A stretch of 43,480 nt of DNA from an uncultured Pelagibacteraceae bacterium (lineage in GTDB: Bacteria > Pseudomonadota > Alphaproteobacteria > Pelagibacterales > Pelagibacteraceae). The translations under genes were made by a program, and so were the position numbers. The notes beneath the pieces are model-generated. The model was not told the DNA's origin, did no database searches, and saw nothing but the letters and a program-made list of their open reading frames with translations. The stretch spans positions 1 through 43,480 of the forward strand of contig CACEAQ010000004.1 of NCBI GenBank assembly GCA_902557605.1, read 5' to 3'. Shown piece by piece: positions 29,847 to 40,608 of the stretch (the stretch's first letter is position 1; each line of letters begins with the position of its first letter).

Positions 29847-30305
29847 TTAAAAAGGGATTTCATCATCTAAATCTGTGCTATCTTGATTTAGATTATCATT
29901 AGGTAGATTGCTTTTATTTTCAGTAACAAGATTTGTATTGTTGTTATTATTTCTACTGTCTAGCATTGTGAGGCTTGAATTATATCCTTGTAATACTATT
30001 TCAGTCGAATATTTATCTTGCCCTGTAGTTTCGTCTTTCCACTTACGGGTGCTTAATTGACCTTCTATATAAACATTAGCGCCTTTTTTAACATATTGTT
30101 GAACAACATTAACTAAACCCTCATTAAAAATCACTACTCTATGCCACTCTGTTTTTTCTTTTTTTTCTCCACTTGATTTATCCTTCCATGATTGACTGGT
30201 AGCTATGCTTAATCTTGCAACGTTTTTACCATTCACCATTTGTTTTATTTCAGGATCTGCGCCTAAACGACCTATTAATTGTACTTTATTTAAACTTCCA
30301 GCCAT
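29847..30305 (-). CDS. ssb: Single-stranded DNA-binding protein
   Basis: SLNKVQLIGRLGADPEIKQM, EWHRVVIFNEGLVNVVQQYVKKGANVYIEGQL, acidic tail DLDDEIPF. Confidence 0.97.
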   Translation of the reverse strand: MAGSLNKVQLIGRLGADPEIKQMVNGKNVARLSIATSQSWKDKSSGEKKEKTEWHRVVIFNEGLVNVVQQYVKKGANVYIEGQLSTRKWKDETTGQDKYSTEIVLQGYNSSLTMLDSRNNNNNTNLVTENKSNLPNDNLNQDSTDLDDEIPF

Positions 30306-30406
30306 AATATTTTGAATTAAATTTTGATTTTTTATTCTTTAAAGTCTTAAATTTATATCATATTTAATAAGTAAATATAAGACGATTATTATTTAGATGA
30401 AAAAAA

Positions 30407-33286
30407 ATGTTGAAAAAAATCGTTATAAAAGGGGCTAAAGAACACAACTTAAAAAATGTTTCTCTTGAAATTCCAAAAGAGAAATTGGTTGTAATAACTG
30501 GCTTATCTGGATCTGGAAAATCGTCTTTAGCTTTTGACACTATTTATGCTGAGGGGCAAAGAAGGTATGTCGAAAGTTTATCTTCTTATGCTAGACAATT
30601 TTTAGATAAGATGAAAAAACCCAATGTGGATTTTATTGAAGGTCTAAGTCCTGCTATTTCTATCGAACAAAAAAACACATCTAAAAACCCAAGATCAACT
30701 GTTGCAACTGTTACAGAAATTTATGATTACATGAGAGTTTTGTTTGCTAGAGTTGGAGTTCCATACTCACCGTTTACAGGAAAACCTATTAAATCTCAGT
30801 CAATTAGTGAAATGGTAGATAAAATAAAACAGCTACCAAAAAATAATACGATTTATATTCTTGCCCCAATAGTAAGAGGACGAAAAGGTGAATATAAAAA
30901 AGAAATTTTAAATTTTAAAAAAAGAGGTTTTTCAAAAATTAAAGTAGATGGAAAATATCTAAGTATTGATGATTTTCCTAATCTTAATAAGAAAATAAAG
31001 CACGATATATCAATAATTGTAGATAGAATTATATTGAATTCTAACCTTGGAAATAGATTAGCAGACAGTGTTGAAACTGCTGTAAACCTCTCGGACGGTT
31101 TATTGATGGTAGAATATGAAAATGAAACTTTACCAAAAAAGTTTAGAAAAAGAGAATCTATTACTTTTTCATCTAAGTTTTCATGTCCTGAAAGCGGCTT
31201 CACAATAGAGGAAGTTGAACCTAGGTTGTTTTCATTTAATTCACCATATGGTGCTTGTGAAGAATGTGAAGGTATAGGTCATAACTTAAATGTGGATGCT
31301 AATTTAGTAATTTCAGATCCAAAAAAAAGTCTTCAAGACGGTGTGGTAGAGCCATGGTCAAAATCAACATCTTTATATTATGCTCAAACGTTAGCTTCTA
31401 TCGCTAAACATTACAAAATTTCACTTACAGATCCTTGGAAAAAAATTCCAAAAAAAATACAGGATATAATTCTTTTCGGATCTGATGACGAGGAAATAAA
31501 ATTTTCATACGACGACGGATATGAGTCTTACTCTACAAAGAAAACTTTTGAAGGCGTAATTAATAATTTAGAGCGAAGATATCTTGAGACAGATAGTGAA
31601 TGGAAAAGAGAGGAGATATCGCAATATCAGAGTGAAACAGATTGTGAAAAGTGTAAAGGGATGAGATTAAAAGATGAAGCTCTTTGCGTAAAGATAAATA
31701 ACTTAAATATTAGTGAAGTAACAGAAAAGTCTATTGATATTGCACAAAAATGGTTCTCAAATTTAGAAACTGTTTTAAGTGAAAAAGAAAAGAAGATTTC
31801 TCAGCATATTTTAAAAGAAATTAATGAAAGACTTAATTTTCTTTTAAATGTTGGTTTGAATTATCTTACTTTATCAAGGGAGTCTGGTACTCTGTCAGGT
31901 GGAGAAGCACAAAGAATAAGGTTAGCGTCACAAATTGGATCTGGACTAACTGGAGTTTTATACGTTTTAGATGAACCATCAATTGGTTTACATCAAAGAG
32001 ATAACAAAAAATTAATTACTGCTTTAAAAAAATTAAGAGATTTAGGAAATACAGTAATAGTTGTTGAGCACGATATAGAAACAATGGAAAGTTCTGATCA
32101 CATAATTGATATTGGTCCTGAGGCGGGACATAACGGAGGTCAGATTGTAGCAGAAGGCGAAGTAAAAGAAATTATTAAAAATGAAAAAAGTATAACTGGA
32201 AATTATTTATCAGGTAAAAAATTTATTCCAATACCCAAAAAGAGAAGAAGTGCAAAAAATGGAAGGTTTATTGAAATAAGTGGAGCTAGTGGTAACAATT
32301 TAAAAAAAGTAAATTTAAAAATACCTGTAGGAACTTTTACTTGTGTTACAGGGGTTTCTGGAAGTGGAAAGTCAACTTTAATACTTCATACTTTATATAA
32401 TGCATTTAATTTAATGTTAAATAAAAATAAAAGTCGTAAAGTACCGAAGGCCTTCACAGGTTTCAAAGGCACTGAGTTAATAGATAAAATAATTGATATT
32501 GATCAATCGCCTATTGGAAGAACTCCAAGATCTAATCCTGCTACGTATACAGGAGCGTTTGGTCCAATAAGAGAATGGTTTGCAAATCTTCCAGAGTCAA
32601 AAGCAAGAGGATACAAAGTTGGAAGATACTCTTTTAATGTTAAGGGCGGAAGGTGTGAAACGTGTGAGGGCGACGGCGTATTAACATATGAAATGCATTT
32701 TTTGCCAGATGTATTTATACCCTGCGACACTTGTAAAGGAGCACGATATAACAGGGAAACTTTAGAAATAAGGTTCAAAAATAAAAATATTGCTGATGTT
32801 TTAGATATGACAGTTGATGAGGGTTGTGAATTTTTTGATAATATTCAAACTATTAAATCAAAACTAATTACTTTAAAACATGTTGGTCTTGGATATATGA
32901 AGATTGGTCAACAAGCGACTACTCTTTCTGGTGGAGAAGCACAAAGAATTAAATTAGCAAAAGAACTATCTAAAAGGCCAACTGGTCGAACTTTGTATAT
33001 ATTAGATGAGCCTACTACTGGCCTTCATTCTCACGATATTAAAAAATTGTTAGAAATATTGCAAGCTTTTGCGAATACTGGCAACACGGTAGTTGTTATA
33101 GAACATAATCTAGATGTAATAAAAACTGCAGATCATATTATCGATATGGGTCCAGAAGGCGGTATTAATGGTGGAAAAATTATTGCTGAAGGAACACCTG
33201 AAAAAGTCTCTACAGTCAAAGACAGTTATACTGGTAAGTTTATGAGGGAAATTATTAGTAATGGATCTATGAAAAAGACTGCTTAA
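30407..33286 (+). CDS. uvrA: Excinuclease ABC subunit A
   Basis: [60 protein letters not shown]; two ABC signatures SGGEAQRI. Confidence 0.98.
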   Translation: MLKKIVIKGAKEHNLKNVSLEIPKEKLVVITGLSGSGKSSLAFDTIYAEGQRRYVESLSSYARQFLDKMKKPNVDFIEGLSPAISIEQKNTSKNPRSTVATVTEIYDYMRVLFARVGVPYSPFTGKPIKSQSISEMVDKIKQLPKNNTIYILAPIVRGRKGEYKKEILNFKKRGFSKIKVDGKYLSIDDFPNLNKKIKHDISIIVDRIILNSNLGNRLADSVETAVNLSDGLLMVEYENETLPKKFRKRESITFSSKFSCPESGFTIEEVEPRLFSFNSPYGACEECEGIGHNLNVDANLVISDPKKSLQDGVVEPWSKSTSLYYAQTLASIAKHYKISLTDPWKKIPKKIQDIILFGSDDEEIKFSYDDGYESYSTKKTFEGVINNLERRYLETDSEWKREEISQYQSETDCEKCKGMRLKDEALCVKINNLNISEVTEKSIDIAQKWFSNLETVLSEKEKKISQHILKEINERLNFLLNVGLNYLTLSRESGTLSGGEAQRIRLASQIGSGLTGVLYVLDEPSIGLHQRDNKKLITALKKLRDLGNTVIVVEHDIETMESSDHIIDIGPEAGHNGGQIVAEGEVKEIIKNEKSITGNYLSGKKFIPIPKKRRSAKNGRFIEISGASGNNLKKVNLKIPVGTFTCVTGVSGSGKSTLILHTLYNAFNLMLNKNKSRKVPKAFTGFKGTELIDKIIDIDQSPIGRTPRSNPATYTGAFGPIREWFANLPESKARGYKVGRYSFNVKGGRCETCEGDGVLTYEMHFLPDVFIPCDTCKGARYNRETLEIRFKNKNIADVLDMTVDEGCEFFDNIQTIKSKLITLKHVGLGYMKIGQQATTLSGGEAQRIKLAKELSKRPTGRTLYILDEPTTGLHSHDIKKLLEILQAFANTGNTVVVIEHNLDVIKTADHIIDMGPEGGINGGKIIAEGTPEKVSTVKDSYTGKFMREIISNGSMKKTA

Positions 33287-33312
33287 AAATTAAATTTATG
33301 CTATAAATAATT

Positions 33313-33915
33313 ATGACAAATATTTTACAATCATTATCTAAAACAGTTCATTTATCATTAGGAATTGCTATTCTATTTCTTTTAGGCCTACATTTTTTTG
33401 GTGATGGGTTTGCTTTTGATAGATATTTTTTTAGCTGGTTGTTCAGATATTTACACGTACTTACAGGTATAATGTGGATTGGCTTATTGTGGTACTTCAA
33501 TTTTGTACAAATTCCTTCAATGCCAAACATTCCTGATGAACAAAAACCTGCAATAGGGAAAGTTATAGCTCCTAAGGCTTTATTTTGGTTTAGATGGGCT
33601 GCCCTGGGAACAATAATAACTGGATTAATAGTTTCTTATCTACAAGGATATGTTCACCAAGCAATGATATTAGGAATTGGAAGCGGAGATCCAAAGACAA
33701 CAGCAATAGGAATAGGAATGTGGTTAGGAATTATTATGGCATACAATGTTTGGTTTGTCATTTGGCCAAATCAAAAAATAGCTTTAGGAATAGTTGAAAG
33801 TACACCGGAGCAAAAAGCTAAATCAGCGAAAACAGCAATGTTGTTCTCAAGAGCAAATACTCTATTATCATTTCCAATGTTGCTTTCAATGGTAGCAGCT
33901 CAAAATCTTTATTAA
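33313..33915 (+). CDS. PuuD-like (urate hydroxylase/DUF989-type) membrane domain protein, without cytochrome c domain
   Basis: FSWLFRYLHVLTGIMWIGLLWYFNFVQIPSMPN, FRWAALGTIITGLIVSY, MAYNVWFVIWPNQKIALG. Confidence 0.7.
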   Translation: MTNILQSLSKTVHLSLGIAILFLLGLHFFGDGFAFDRYFFSWLFRYLHVLTGIMWIGLLWYFNFVQIPSMPNIPDEQKPAIGKVIAPKALFWFRWAALGTIITGLIVSYLQGYVHQAMILGIGSGDPKTTAIGIGMWLGIIMAYNVWFVIWPNQKIALGIVESTPEQKAKSAKTAMLFSRANTLLSFPMLLSMVAAQNLY

Positions 33916-34817
33916 GGTAAAATTTTTTCTTCTTCCTTTTCCAAAGTTTTGTAACTAACCTTAAAAAACTTAAGTATAGGAGACGCTACAAAAATAGATG
34001 AATAGGTTCCAATTATTACACCCAAAATCATAGCAAAAGAAAATCCTCTTAAAATTTCACCACCTAAAATATAAATTGAAACTAAAGCGAATAAGGTGGT
34101 AGCTGATGTAATTATTGTTCTGGATAGTGTTTCGTTAATCGATAAATTAGAGACGTCACTAATACTAATTTTTGAATATTTTAATAAATTTTCTCTAATA
34201 CGATCATAAATTACTACTGTATCATTCATAGAATAACCAACTATTGTTAATACAGCAGCAATGATGGAAAGGTTAATTTCTAAAGATAAAAAAGAAAAAA
34301 TCCCTAAGGTAATTACTACATCGTGAAATAAAGCAACTATTGATCCAACACTAAATTGCCATTCAAATCGCACCCAAATATAAAATAACATTGCAGCAAG
34401 GGCTAATGATATAGCTATAATTGAAGACTCTAGCAGTTCAGAGCTTACCTTAGGACCTACATTTTCAACTCTTCTAAAATCGATTTCAGCATTTAAATTT
34501 TCTTTTAATACTTTTTTGATTTCAGGAATTAAATTATTACTATTTGTATTTTTTTGCTCAACCTTAATCAAGAAATCACCATCTTTTCCAAATTTTTTTA
34601 CATTTACATCTCCTAAATTCATAGAATTCAAGGAGTCTCGTATAGAGGAAGCTTGAATGGATTTATCAGTTCTTAATTCAATTAAGGTTCCTCCTTTAAA
34701 ATCAATTCCGTAATTTAAGCCTTTAAAAAAAATTAAGATTATGCTTAAAGTAAAAATTATTATTGAAGCAATATTTGCTTTTTTAAATTTTGAAACAAAG
34801 TTAATAGTATTTATCAT
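33912..34817 (-). CDS. secF: Protein translocase subunit SecF
   Basis: GLNYGIDFKGGTLIELR, VGYSMNDTVVIYDRIREN. Confidence 0.96.
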   Translation of the reverse strand: MINTINFVSKFKKANIASIIIFTLSIILIFFKGLNYGIDFKGGTLIELRTDKSIQASSIRDSLNSMNLGDVNVKKFGKDGDFLIKVEQKNTNSNNLIPEIKKVLKENLNAEIDFRRVENVGPKVSSELLESSIIAISLALAAMLFYIWVRFEWQFSVGSIVALFHDVVITLGIFSFLSLEINLSIIAAVLTIVGYSMNDTVVIYDRIRENLLKYSKISISDVSNLSINETLSRTIITSATTLFALVSIYILGGEILRGFSFAMILGVIIGTYSSIFVASPILKFFKVSYKTLEKEEEKILP

Positions 34818-36361
34818 TTAATTTTAATATCTTGATTTTTGCTTTTTAAAACTATCATTGATGTTAAATGTCTCGCAAAAAAATAGGCAGTGAATAGCGT
34901 TGTAATGATACCAATGCCTAGTGTAATAGCAAAACCTTTCACAGGACCAGATCCAAAAGCAAACAAAATAATTGCAGCAATTAATGTAGTTATATTTGCA
35001 TCCAGTACCGTGATTTTAGCTTTTGAATACCCTGAGTCAAAAGCATGAATGATTGATTTTTCTGTTTTTAATTCTTCTTTAATTCTCTCAAATATTAAAA
35101 CATTAGCATCAACTGCCATTCCAACAGTTAGAATAATCCCTGCTATTCCAGGCAAAGTTAACGTTGCTTCTAAAATAGTTAATACACCTACTAACATTAA
35201 TAAATTTGCAATTAAGGCTGTGTTGGCTACTAACCCAAACAGTCTATATTTATAAAACATAAAAAGAATAACTAAAATAAATCCAACAATTAAAGATATT
35301 ACCCCTGATTTAATTGAATCTTCACCTAAATCAGGTCCAACAGTTCTTTCTTCTACTACATCAAGAGGAGTCGGTAAAGCACCAGATCTAAGTAATAAAG
35401 AAAGATCAGTTGCTTCCTGAAAAGTGAAATTTCCAGAAATCATACCTTTTCCTGAAGTAATAGGTTCATTAATATTTGGGGCGCTGATAATTTTACTATC
35501 TAAAATTATAGCTAATCTTTTTCCAACATTGTCAGTTGTCGCTCTTCCAAATTTTTGTGCACCAAGTCTGTCTAAGGTAAATGACACGGTCGGTTCATTT
35601 TGTTGATTTTGTATACTTGGCTGCGCATCAACTAGGTTTTCCCCGCTCATTACAATTCTTTTACTTACCTTTAATTTTTCACCGGTCTCAGAAATTAATT
35701 CATCTACTCCAAATTCAGAATTTTCACTTACTAATCTAAAATTTAATTGAGCAGTTTTACCTAAAAGTTTTTTTATTCTATCAGGATCTTTTAAACCAGG
35801 TAATTCAACTAAAATTCTTTTCTCACCTCTTTGAAGTATCGTTGGTTCTTTAGTCCCAACGTCATCTATTCTACGTCTGACTATCTCAATAGATTGTTTT
35901 AATGCAGCATTATTAATAGTAAGCAGTCCATATTTAGAAAATAAAATTTTTATATTATTATCTTTTATCTTTTTATAATCTAGTTCAAAAGATCTGTAGG
36001 TATCAATATATGGATTTACTAAATTATTTTTTTTTGAAAAAAAAGCTAATTCAAATTTTTCTAAATCACTGACTTTGAAAGAAAAATTATCTTCGTTTAT
36101 TATAAAGTTAGAAAAAATTAAATCATTTTCTCTTAGCAATTTTTTAATTGGTATAATCTTTGATTGTATTTTTTCTTTAATAAGGGAGTCAGAATTAATT
36201 TCTAATAAAAGATATGAACCCCCTTGTAAATCTAATCCTAAATTCACTTTTTTATCTATAATGAGGTTGTCTTTATCTTGAAAATTAAGAATGGAGAAAA
36301 ATGAAATTGATAAAAATATTAAATAAATAATTAGGGTATTTATTTTTGAAAAATTTAACAC
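34814..36361 (-). CDS. secD: Protein translocase subunit SecD
   Basis: NLGLDLQGGSYLLLEI, RRRIDDVGTKEPTILQRGEKRILVELPGLKDP, GMAVDANVLIFERIKEEL. Confidence 0.97.
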   Translation of the reverse strand: MLNFSKINTLIIYLIFLSISFFSILNFQDKDNLIIDKKVNLGLDLQGGSYLLLEINSDSLIKEKIQSKIIPIKKLLRENDLIFSNFIINEDNFSFKVSDLEKFELAFFSKKNNLVNPYIDTYRSFELDYKKIKDNNIKILFSKYGLLTINNAALKQSIEIVRRRIDDVGTKEPTILQRGEKRILVELPGLKDPDRIKKLLGKTAQLNFRLVSENSEFGVDELISETGEKLKVSKRIVMSGENLVDAQPSIQNQQNEPTVSFTLDRLGAQKFGRATTDNVGKRLAIILDSKIISAPNINEPITSGKGMISGNFTFQEATDLSLLLRSGALPTPLDVVEERTVGPDLGEDSIKSGVISLIVGFILVILFMFYKYRLFGLVANTALIANLLMLVGVLTILEATLTLPGIAGIILTVGMAVDANVLIFERIKEELKTEKSIIHAFDSGYSKAKITVLDANITTLIAAIILFAFGSGPVKGFAITLGIGIITTLFTAYFFARHLTSMIVLKSKNQDIKIK

Positions 36362-36370
36362 AAAAAAGAA

Positions 36371-36664
36371 TTATTTTTTTATTTCTTCTTTTTTAAGCAA
36401 ACTTGTAATAGTAGATCTAATTATTTGAACTTTTGTACCTTCGCCAATTATGACTTCTATTCTGTCATCTTCCATCACACGATCAACTATACCAATTATT
36501 CCACCAGAAGTGATAACTTCATCACCTCTTTTTAATGACTCAACCATAGCTTTGTGATCTTTAACTCTCTTTTGTTGTGGTCTAATTAAAAAAAAGTAAA
36601 AAATTACGAATATTAATATTAGTGGTATAAATTGTGCAATTCCTTGTCCGCTCATGAAAGACAA
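36371..36664 (-). CDS. yajC: Preprotein translocase subunit YajC
   Basis: FVIFYFFLIRPQQKRVKDHKAMVESLKRGDEVITSGGIIGIV. Confidence 0.95.
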   Translation of the reverse strand: MSFMSGQGIAQFIPLILIFVIFYFFLIRPQQKRVKDHKAMVESLKRGDEVITSGGIIGIVDRVMEDDRIEVIIGEGTKVQIIRSTITSLLKKEEIKK

Positions 36665-36701
36665 TTATAATAAATGAATTAGATAAACAAGTTAAATTTC
36701 G

Positions 36702-37949
36702 TCAAATTTTATCCAAATTATTCATATATTTTTTTAGTACATTTGGAATTGTAATTGAGCCATCCTCATTTTGATTATTTTCTAATAATGCGATCATTAG
36801 TCTACCTACAGCTAATCCAGAGCCATTGAGAGTGCTTACAAATTCTTTACCTTTTTTAGATTTGTACTTTGCGCCCATTCTTCTTGCTTGAAAAGTACCA
36901 CAAGATGAACAGCTTGAAATTTCTCGATACTTATTTTCTGAAGGTATCCATGCTTCAATATCAAAAGTTTTATCAGCACTAAATCCCATATCACCAGTTG
37001 ACAACAATATTACTTGATAAGGCAATTCAAGTTCGTCTAAAACTTGTTTTGCACAACTTACCATCCTTTCAAGCTCAGAGTTACAATCTTGAGGCTTGAC
37101 TATACTTACTAATTCAACTTTATAAAATTGGTGTTGTCTAATCATGCCTTTTGTATCTTTTCCATAACTTCCTGCCTCTTTACGAAAACAAGGTGTAGAA
37201 GCTACAAATCTTTGAGGTAAATGATCCTCATTTATAACAGATTTTCTAACTAAATTTGTTAATGAAACTTCTGCAGTAGGAATTAAAAATTTTCTTTGTT
37301 CTGAATTTTCAAATTTTATTTCAAATTGGTCCTCCTCAAATTTTGGAAGTTGCCCAGTGCCAAACATAACGTCTGCATTAACAATCAATGGCGGTGAAAT
37401 TTCAGTGTATCCAAATTTTATTGTATGTATATCTAACATAAAATTTATAAGTGCTCGCTCTAATAAAGCGATGTGATTTTTCAAAATAACAAATCTTGAT
37501 CCAGATAATTTAGTGGCTGTATCAAAATCTATTTGATTAAATTTCGAACCTATTTCAACATGAGATTTAATTTTAAAAGAAAATTCCTTAATTTTTCCAA
37601 ATTGTTTTATTAATTTATTTGAATTCTTATCTTTACCAACAGGGACATCATCTTGTGATATGTTTGGTAAAATTTGCATTAAATCGTCTAGTTTTTTTTG
37701 AGAGTCTATTTGTTTTTTTGATATTTCTAATATTTTTTGTGAAATTTTTTTTGATTTTTCAAAGTTAGCTTCATTTTTAGATTTTGATAGAACTCCCTTT
37801 TCTTGCTCTAGTTTTTCTTTTTCATTTATTAAATTTCTATTATTCTCATCAAGCTTTTCGAATTCATCAATATCTAAAACAAAATTTCTATCAGCTAGTT
37901 TTTTTTTAAAAATATTTAAGTTTTTTCTAAGTTCTTTAATATTATGCAT
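36702..37949 (-). CDS. serS: Seryl-tRNA synthetase
   Basis: N-terminal coiled coil; TEISPPLIVNADVMFGTGQLPKFEEDQF; FRKEAGSYGKDTKGMIRQHQFYKVELV; SSCGTFQARRM. Confidence 0.97.
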   Translation of the reverse strand: MHNIKELRKNLNIFKKKLADRNFVLDIDEFEKLDENNRNLINEKEKLEQEKGVLSKSKNEANFEKSKKISQKILEISKKQIDSQKKLDDLMQILPNISQDDVPVGKDKNSNKLIKQFGKIKEFSFKIKSHVEIGSKFNQIDFDTATKLSGSRFVILKNHIALLERALINFMLDIHTIKFGYTEISPPLIVNADVMFGTGQLPKFEEDQFEIKFENSEQRKFLIPTAEVSLTNLVRKSVINEDHLPQRFVASTPCFRKEAGSYGKDTKGMIRQHQFYKVELVSIVKPQDCNSELERMVSCAKQVLDELELPYQVILLSTGDMGFSADKTFDIEAWIPSENKYREISSCSSCGTFQARRMGAKYKSKKGKEFVSTLNGSGLAVGRLMIALLENNQNEDGSITIPNVLKKYMNNLDKI

Positions 37950-38706
37950 TTTCTATCTCTTCTTCTTTTTTCTTTTCAGTGAATCTAACTGTGAATATAG
38001 ATAATTCATAAAGTAATAATAACGGAATTGCTAGTCCAACTTGCGTTATAGGATCAGGAGGCGTTAAAATTGCTGCAGCAAAAAAGATGATTACAATAAC
38101 ATATCTCCTTCTTGTTTTTAAATAATTAGAGTTTACAATACCTATTCTTGCCAATAAATTTAATAAAATTGGTAATTGGAAGCTTAAACCAAAAGCAAAT
38201 ATTAATCTCATTATTAATGATAAATATTCATTAACTTTTGCTTCAAGTTGTATGGGTAGGTTTGTATTTGAACCAAGTGTCTCAAAAGATAAGAAAAACT
38301 TTATAGCCAGTGGCATCACTAAATAATAAACCAAAAGACCACCTAATAAAAAAAGTATAGGTGTAGAAATTAGGTATGGTAAAATTGCTTTCTTTTCATT
38401 TTTATAAAGACCGGGTGCAATAAATTTATATATTTGTATTAAAAAAACAGGACTACCTAAAAAAATAGCGGAAAAAAAAGCAACTTTAATATATGTGATA
38501 AAAGTTTCATGTAATGCTGTAAATATAAGTCTTCTAGAGATTTGATCGTCCTTGACTGCATCTGCATAAGGATCGACTAAAAAATTATATATTTGTTCAG
38601 CAAAAATATATGAAATTATGAATATTATAAAAATGAATATTAAAGAGTTGAGAAGTCTTGAACGTAACTCAATAAAATGACTTGTAAACGAATTATTTTC
38701 AGCCAT
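37942..38706 (-). CDS. tatC: Sec-independent translocase TatC
   Basis: FTSHFIELRSRLLNSLIFI, SPVFLIQIYKFIAPGLYKNEKK, AAAILTPPDPITQVGLAIPLLLLYE. Confidence 0.96.
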   Translation of the reverse strand: MAENNSFTSHFIELRSRLLNSLIFIFIIFIISYIFAEQIYNFLVDPYADAVKDDQISRRLIFTALHETFITYIKVAFFSAIFLGSPVFLIQIYKFIAPGLYKNEKKAILPYLISTPILFLLGGLLVYYLVMPLAIKFFLSFETLGSNTNLPIQLEAKVNEYLSLIMRLIFAFGLSFQLPILLNLLARIGIVNSNYLKTRRRYVIVIIFFAAAILTPPDPITQVGLAIPLLLLYELSIFTVRFTEKKKEEEIENA

Positions 38707-38935
38707 TTTTTTCTGATTCTTTTTTTATCTTTTTATTATCGGTTATAATTTCTTCCTCTAAATCAACTTCTTTTGTGACAGAGGTTACTTCTTTTTGGAA
38801 ATTGCTTATAGTATTTTTAAATTTTCCTATATAAGAGCCTATTTTTTTTAAAGCTATAGGAAATTCTTTTGGACCTAAAACTAATATTGCAATGATTACT
38901 ACTGATAAAATCTCTAACCATCCAATTTGAGGCAT
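38699..38935 (-). CDS. tatB: TatB-like Sec-independent translocase subunit
   Basis: PQIGWLEILSVVIIAILVLGPKEFPIALKKIGSYIGKFK. Confidence 0.92.
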   Translation of the reverse strand: MPQIGWLEILSVVIIAILVLGPKEFPIALKKIGSYIGKFKNTISNFQKEVTSVTKEVDLEEEIITDNKKIKKESEKNG

Positions 38936-38940
38936 TTTGA

Positions 38941-39138
38941 TTATTTGTTTTCGGAGTCAGGATTATCTGACTTTGAATTCTCATCTTGATTATTTGCAGA
39001 TGTATCATCAGACATTCCTTTTTTAAAACTTTTAATGCCCTTAGCAACATCACCCATCAAGCTTGAAATTTTGCCTCTACCAAAGAGTAAAACAACAAGA
39101 ACAACTACAATTGCTATTTGCCAGAAACTAATACCCAT
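38941..39138 (-). CDS. tatA: TatA Sec-independent translocase subunit
   Basis: [40 protein letters not shown]. Confidence 0.94.
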   Translation of the reverse strand: MGISFWQIAIVVVLVVLLFGRGKISSLMGDVAKGIKSFKKGMSDDTSANNQDENSKSDNPDSENK

Positions 39139-39177
39139 AACTAATTATATACAATAAAAGTAATTAAATAAATATAT

Positions 39178-39864
39178 TTATTTGTCATCTTCAGGAGCTT
39201 TTTTAATAGCCTCATCTATATCCACATAGATATTCTGTTTTTGTGAAATAGACTGCTCCTTGAAGAATTTTCCTGTACCAAAAATAGATTTATCTATACT
39301 AGATGTATCTATTAGTCCCGCAGACCCAAGCTCGTCAATTGTTGGTAAATCAGATAATTTTTGTATATTAAAATGGTTCAAAAAATTTTCAGTAGTTGAA
39401 TATTGAATAGGTTTACCTGGGACATCTTTACGACCAGATGGTCTCACCCAATCCAATTCCATTAAAATATCTAATGTGTTTGAAGCAAATGAAACACCCC
39501 TAATCTCTTCAATTTCAGATCTTGTTACAGGCTGATGATAAGTAATAATAGCTAAAGTCTCTACAGTTGCTTTGGATAACTTTTTTTGAGTAGACTTCTG
39601 TAGTGCCATTAATTTTGATAAATCATCAGCTGTCCTAAAAGACCATTTTTTTTTAATACAAACTAAATTTATACCTCTACTTTTGTAGGTTAGTTGAAGA
39701 TTTTCTAGTATCTTTTTTAAATTTAAAGAAGTTTGTAATCTTTTTTCAATGGTTTCTATATCTAGTGGTTCTGAAGCTGCAAATAGAATTGCTTCAACTT
39801 GTCTTTCAATCTTTGTTGGAGAAGATGGAAAGTCAATTATATTATTTTTTTTTTTATTTTTCAT
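39178..39864 (-). CDS. scpB: Segregation and condensation protein B
   Basis: RQVEAILFAASEPLDIETIEKRL; KATVETLAIITYHQPVTRSEIEEIRGV. Confidence 0.95.
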   Translation of the reverse strand: MKNKKKNNIIDFPSSPTKIERQVEAILFAASEPLDIETIEKRLQTSLNLKKILENLQLTYKSRGINLVCIKKKWSFRTADDLSKLMALQKSTQKKLSKATVETLAIITYHQPVTRSEIEEIRGVSFASNTLDILMELDWVRPSGRKDVPGKPIQYSTTENFLNHFNIQKLSDLPTIDELGSAGLIDTSSIDKSIFGTGKFFKEQSISQKQNIYVDIDEAIKKAPEDDK

Positions 39865-40600
39865 TATGTAATTTTTTAATCATTAAGTTTTTGAATAATT
39901 TTTCTTGAGAAACTGAAATTACTCGTTCTTTAGTTAATTCAAGACTCGCTGCAAAAATACCTGCTATTCCTGTTCTTTTCATCTTATTTGAGGAGTAAAA
40001 TTTTGGTATCAGTTCAAGTAAATTTTTCCAGTCTTTTATTTTGTCAAGATTATTTTTAATCAATTTAATACCTTCTTCAGTTGTAAACACTGGCAATCTT
40101 GGAATACTGATATTTTGAAAAGTTTTTTGCATTTGTATTTCTGAATAGGTTTTAAGTAATTCGTAAAGTGACACATCATATACAGGTGTATTAATTGATC
40201 TAATTCCACCTTTCATACCTCTGCTAAAAATATGAACACCTAGCCTTTTTTTTTTTAACATTTGATCTGATAATATACGAATTAATTCTAGTTTTTTTAA
40301 TTGAAGCTTCAATTTTTCAGCTACCTCTAGTGCCTTGAAATCATCATCTTCATCATCAGGTAGTAGTAATTTCGATTTTAAATAGGCAAGCCATGTAGCC
40401 ATCAATAAAAATTCAGATGCAGTTTCTAAGTTTAAATCTTCGTGTTTCTTAATAAACTCTAAAAATTGATCAGCTAACTTAGTGATAGAAATTTCAGTTA
40501 GGTCTACTTTTTGTGCTTTTGCTAAATCAAGCAAAAGGTCTAAAGGTCCACTATAATTTGGGATATCAATTGATATTTGATTAATTTTTTTTGATTCCAT
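39854..40600 (-). CDS. scpA: Segregation and condensation protein A
   Basis: YSGPLDLLLDLAKAQKVDLTEISITKLADQFLEFI; LETASEFLLMATWLAYLKSKLLLP. Confidence 0.95.
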   Translation of the reverse strand: MESKKINQISIDIPNYSGPLDLLLDLAKAQKVDLTEISITKLADQFLEFIKKHEDLNLETASEFLLMATWLAYLKSKLLLPDDEDDDFKALEVAEKLKLQLKKLELIRILSDQMLKKKRLGVHIFSRGMKGGIRSINTPVYDVSLYELLKTYSEIQMQKTFQNISIPRLPVFTTEEGIKLIKNNLDKIKDWKNLLELIPKFYSSNKMKRTGIAGIFAASLELTKERVISVSQEKLFKNLMIKKLHNEK

Positions 40601-40608
40601 AATTAATT

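Noticed and set aside
30853-31203. 116-aa minus ORF inside uvrA, and the 91-aa one at 32503-32778
   Set aside because: Antisense shadow ORFs of uvrA.
38817-39053. 78-aa minus ORF overlapping tatA and tatB
   Set aside because: Out-of-frame with both recognised tat genes; no protein features.
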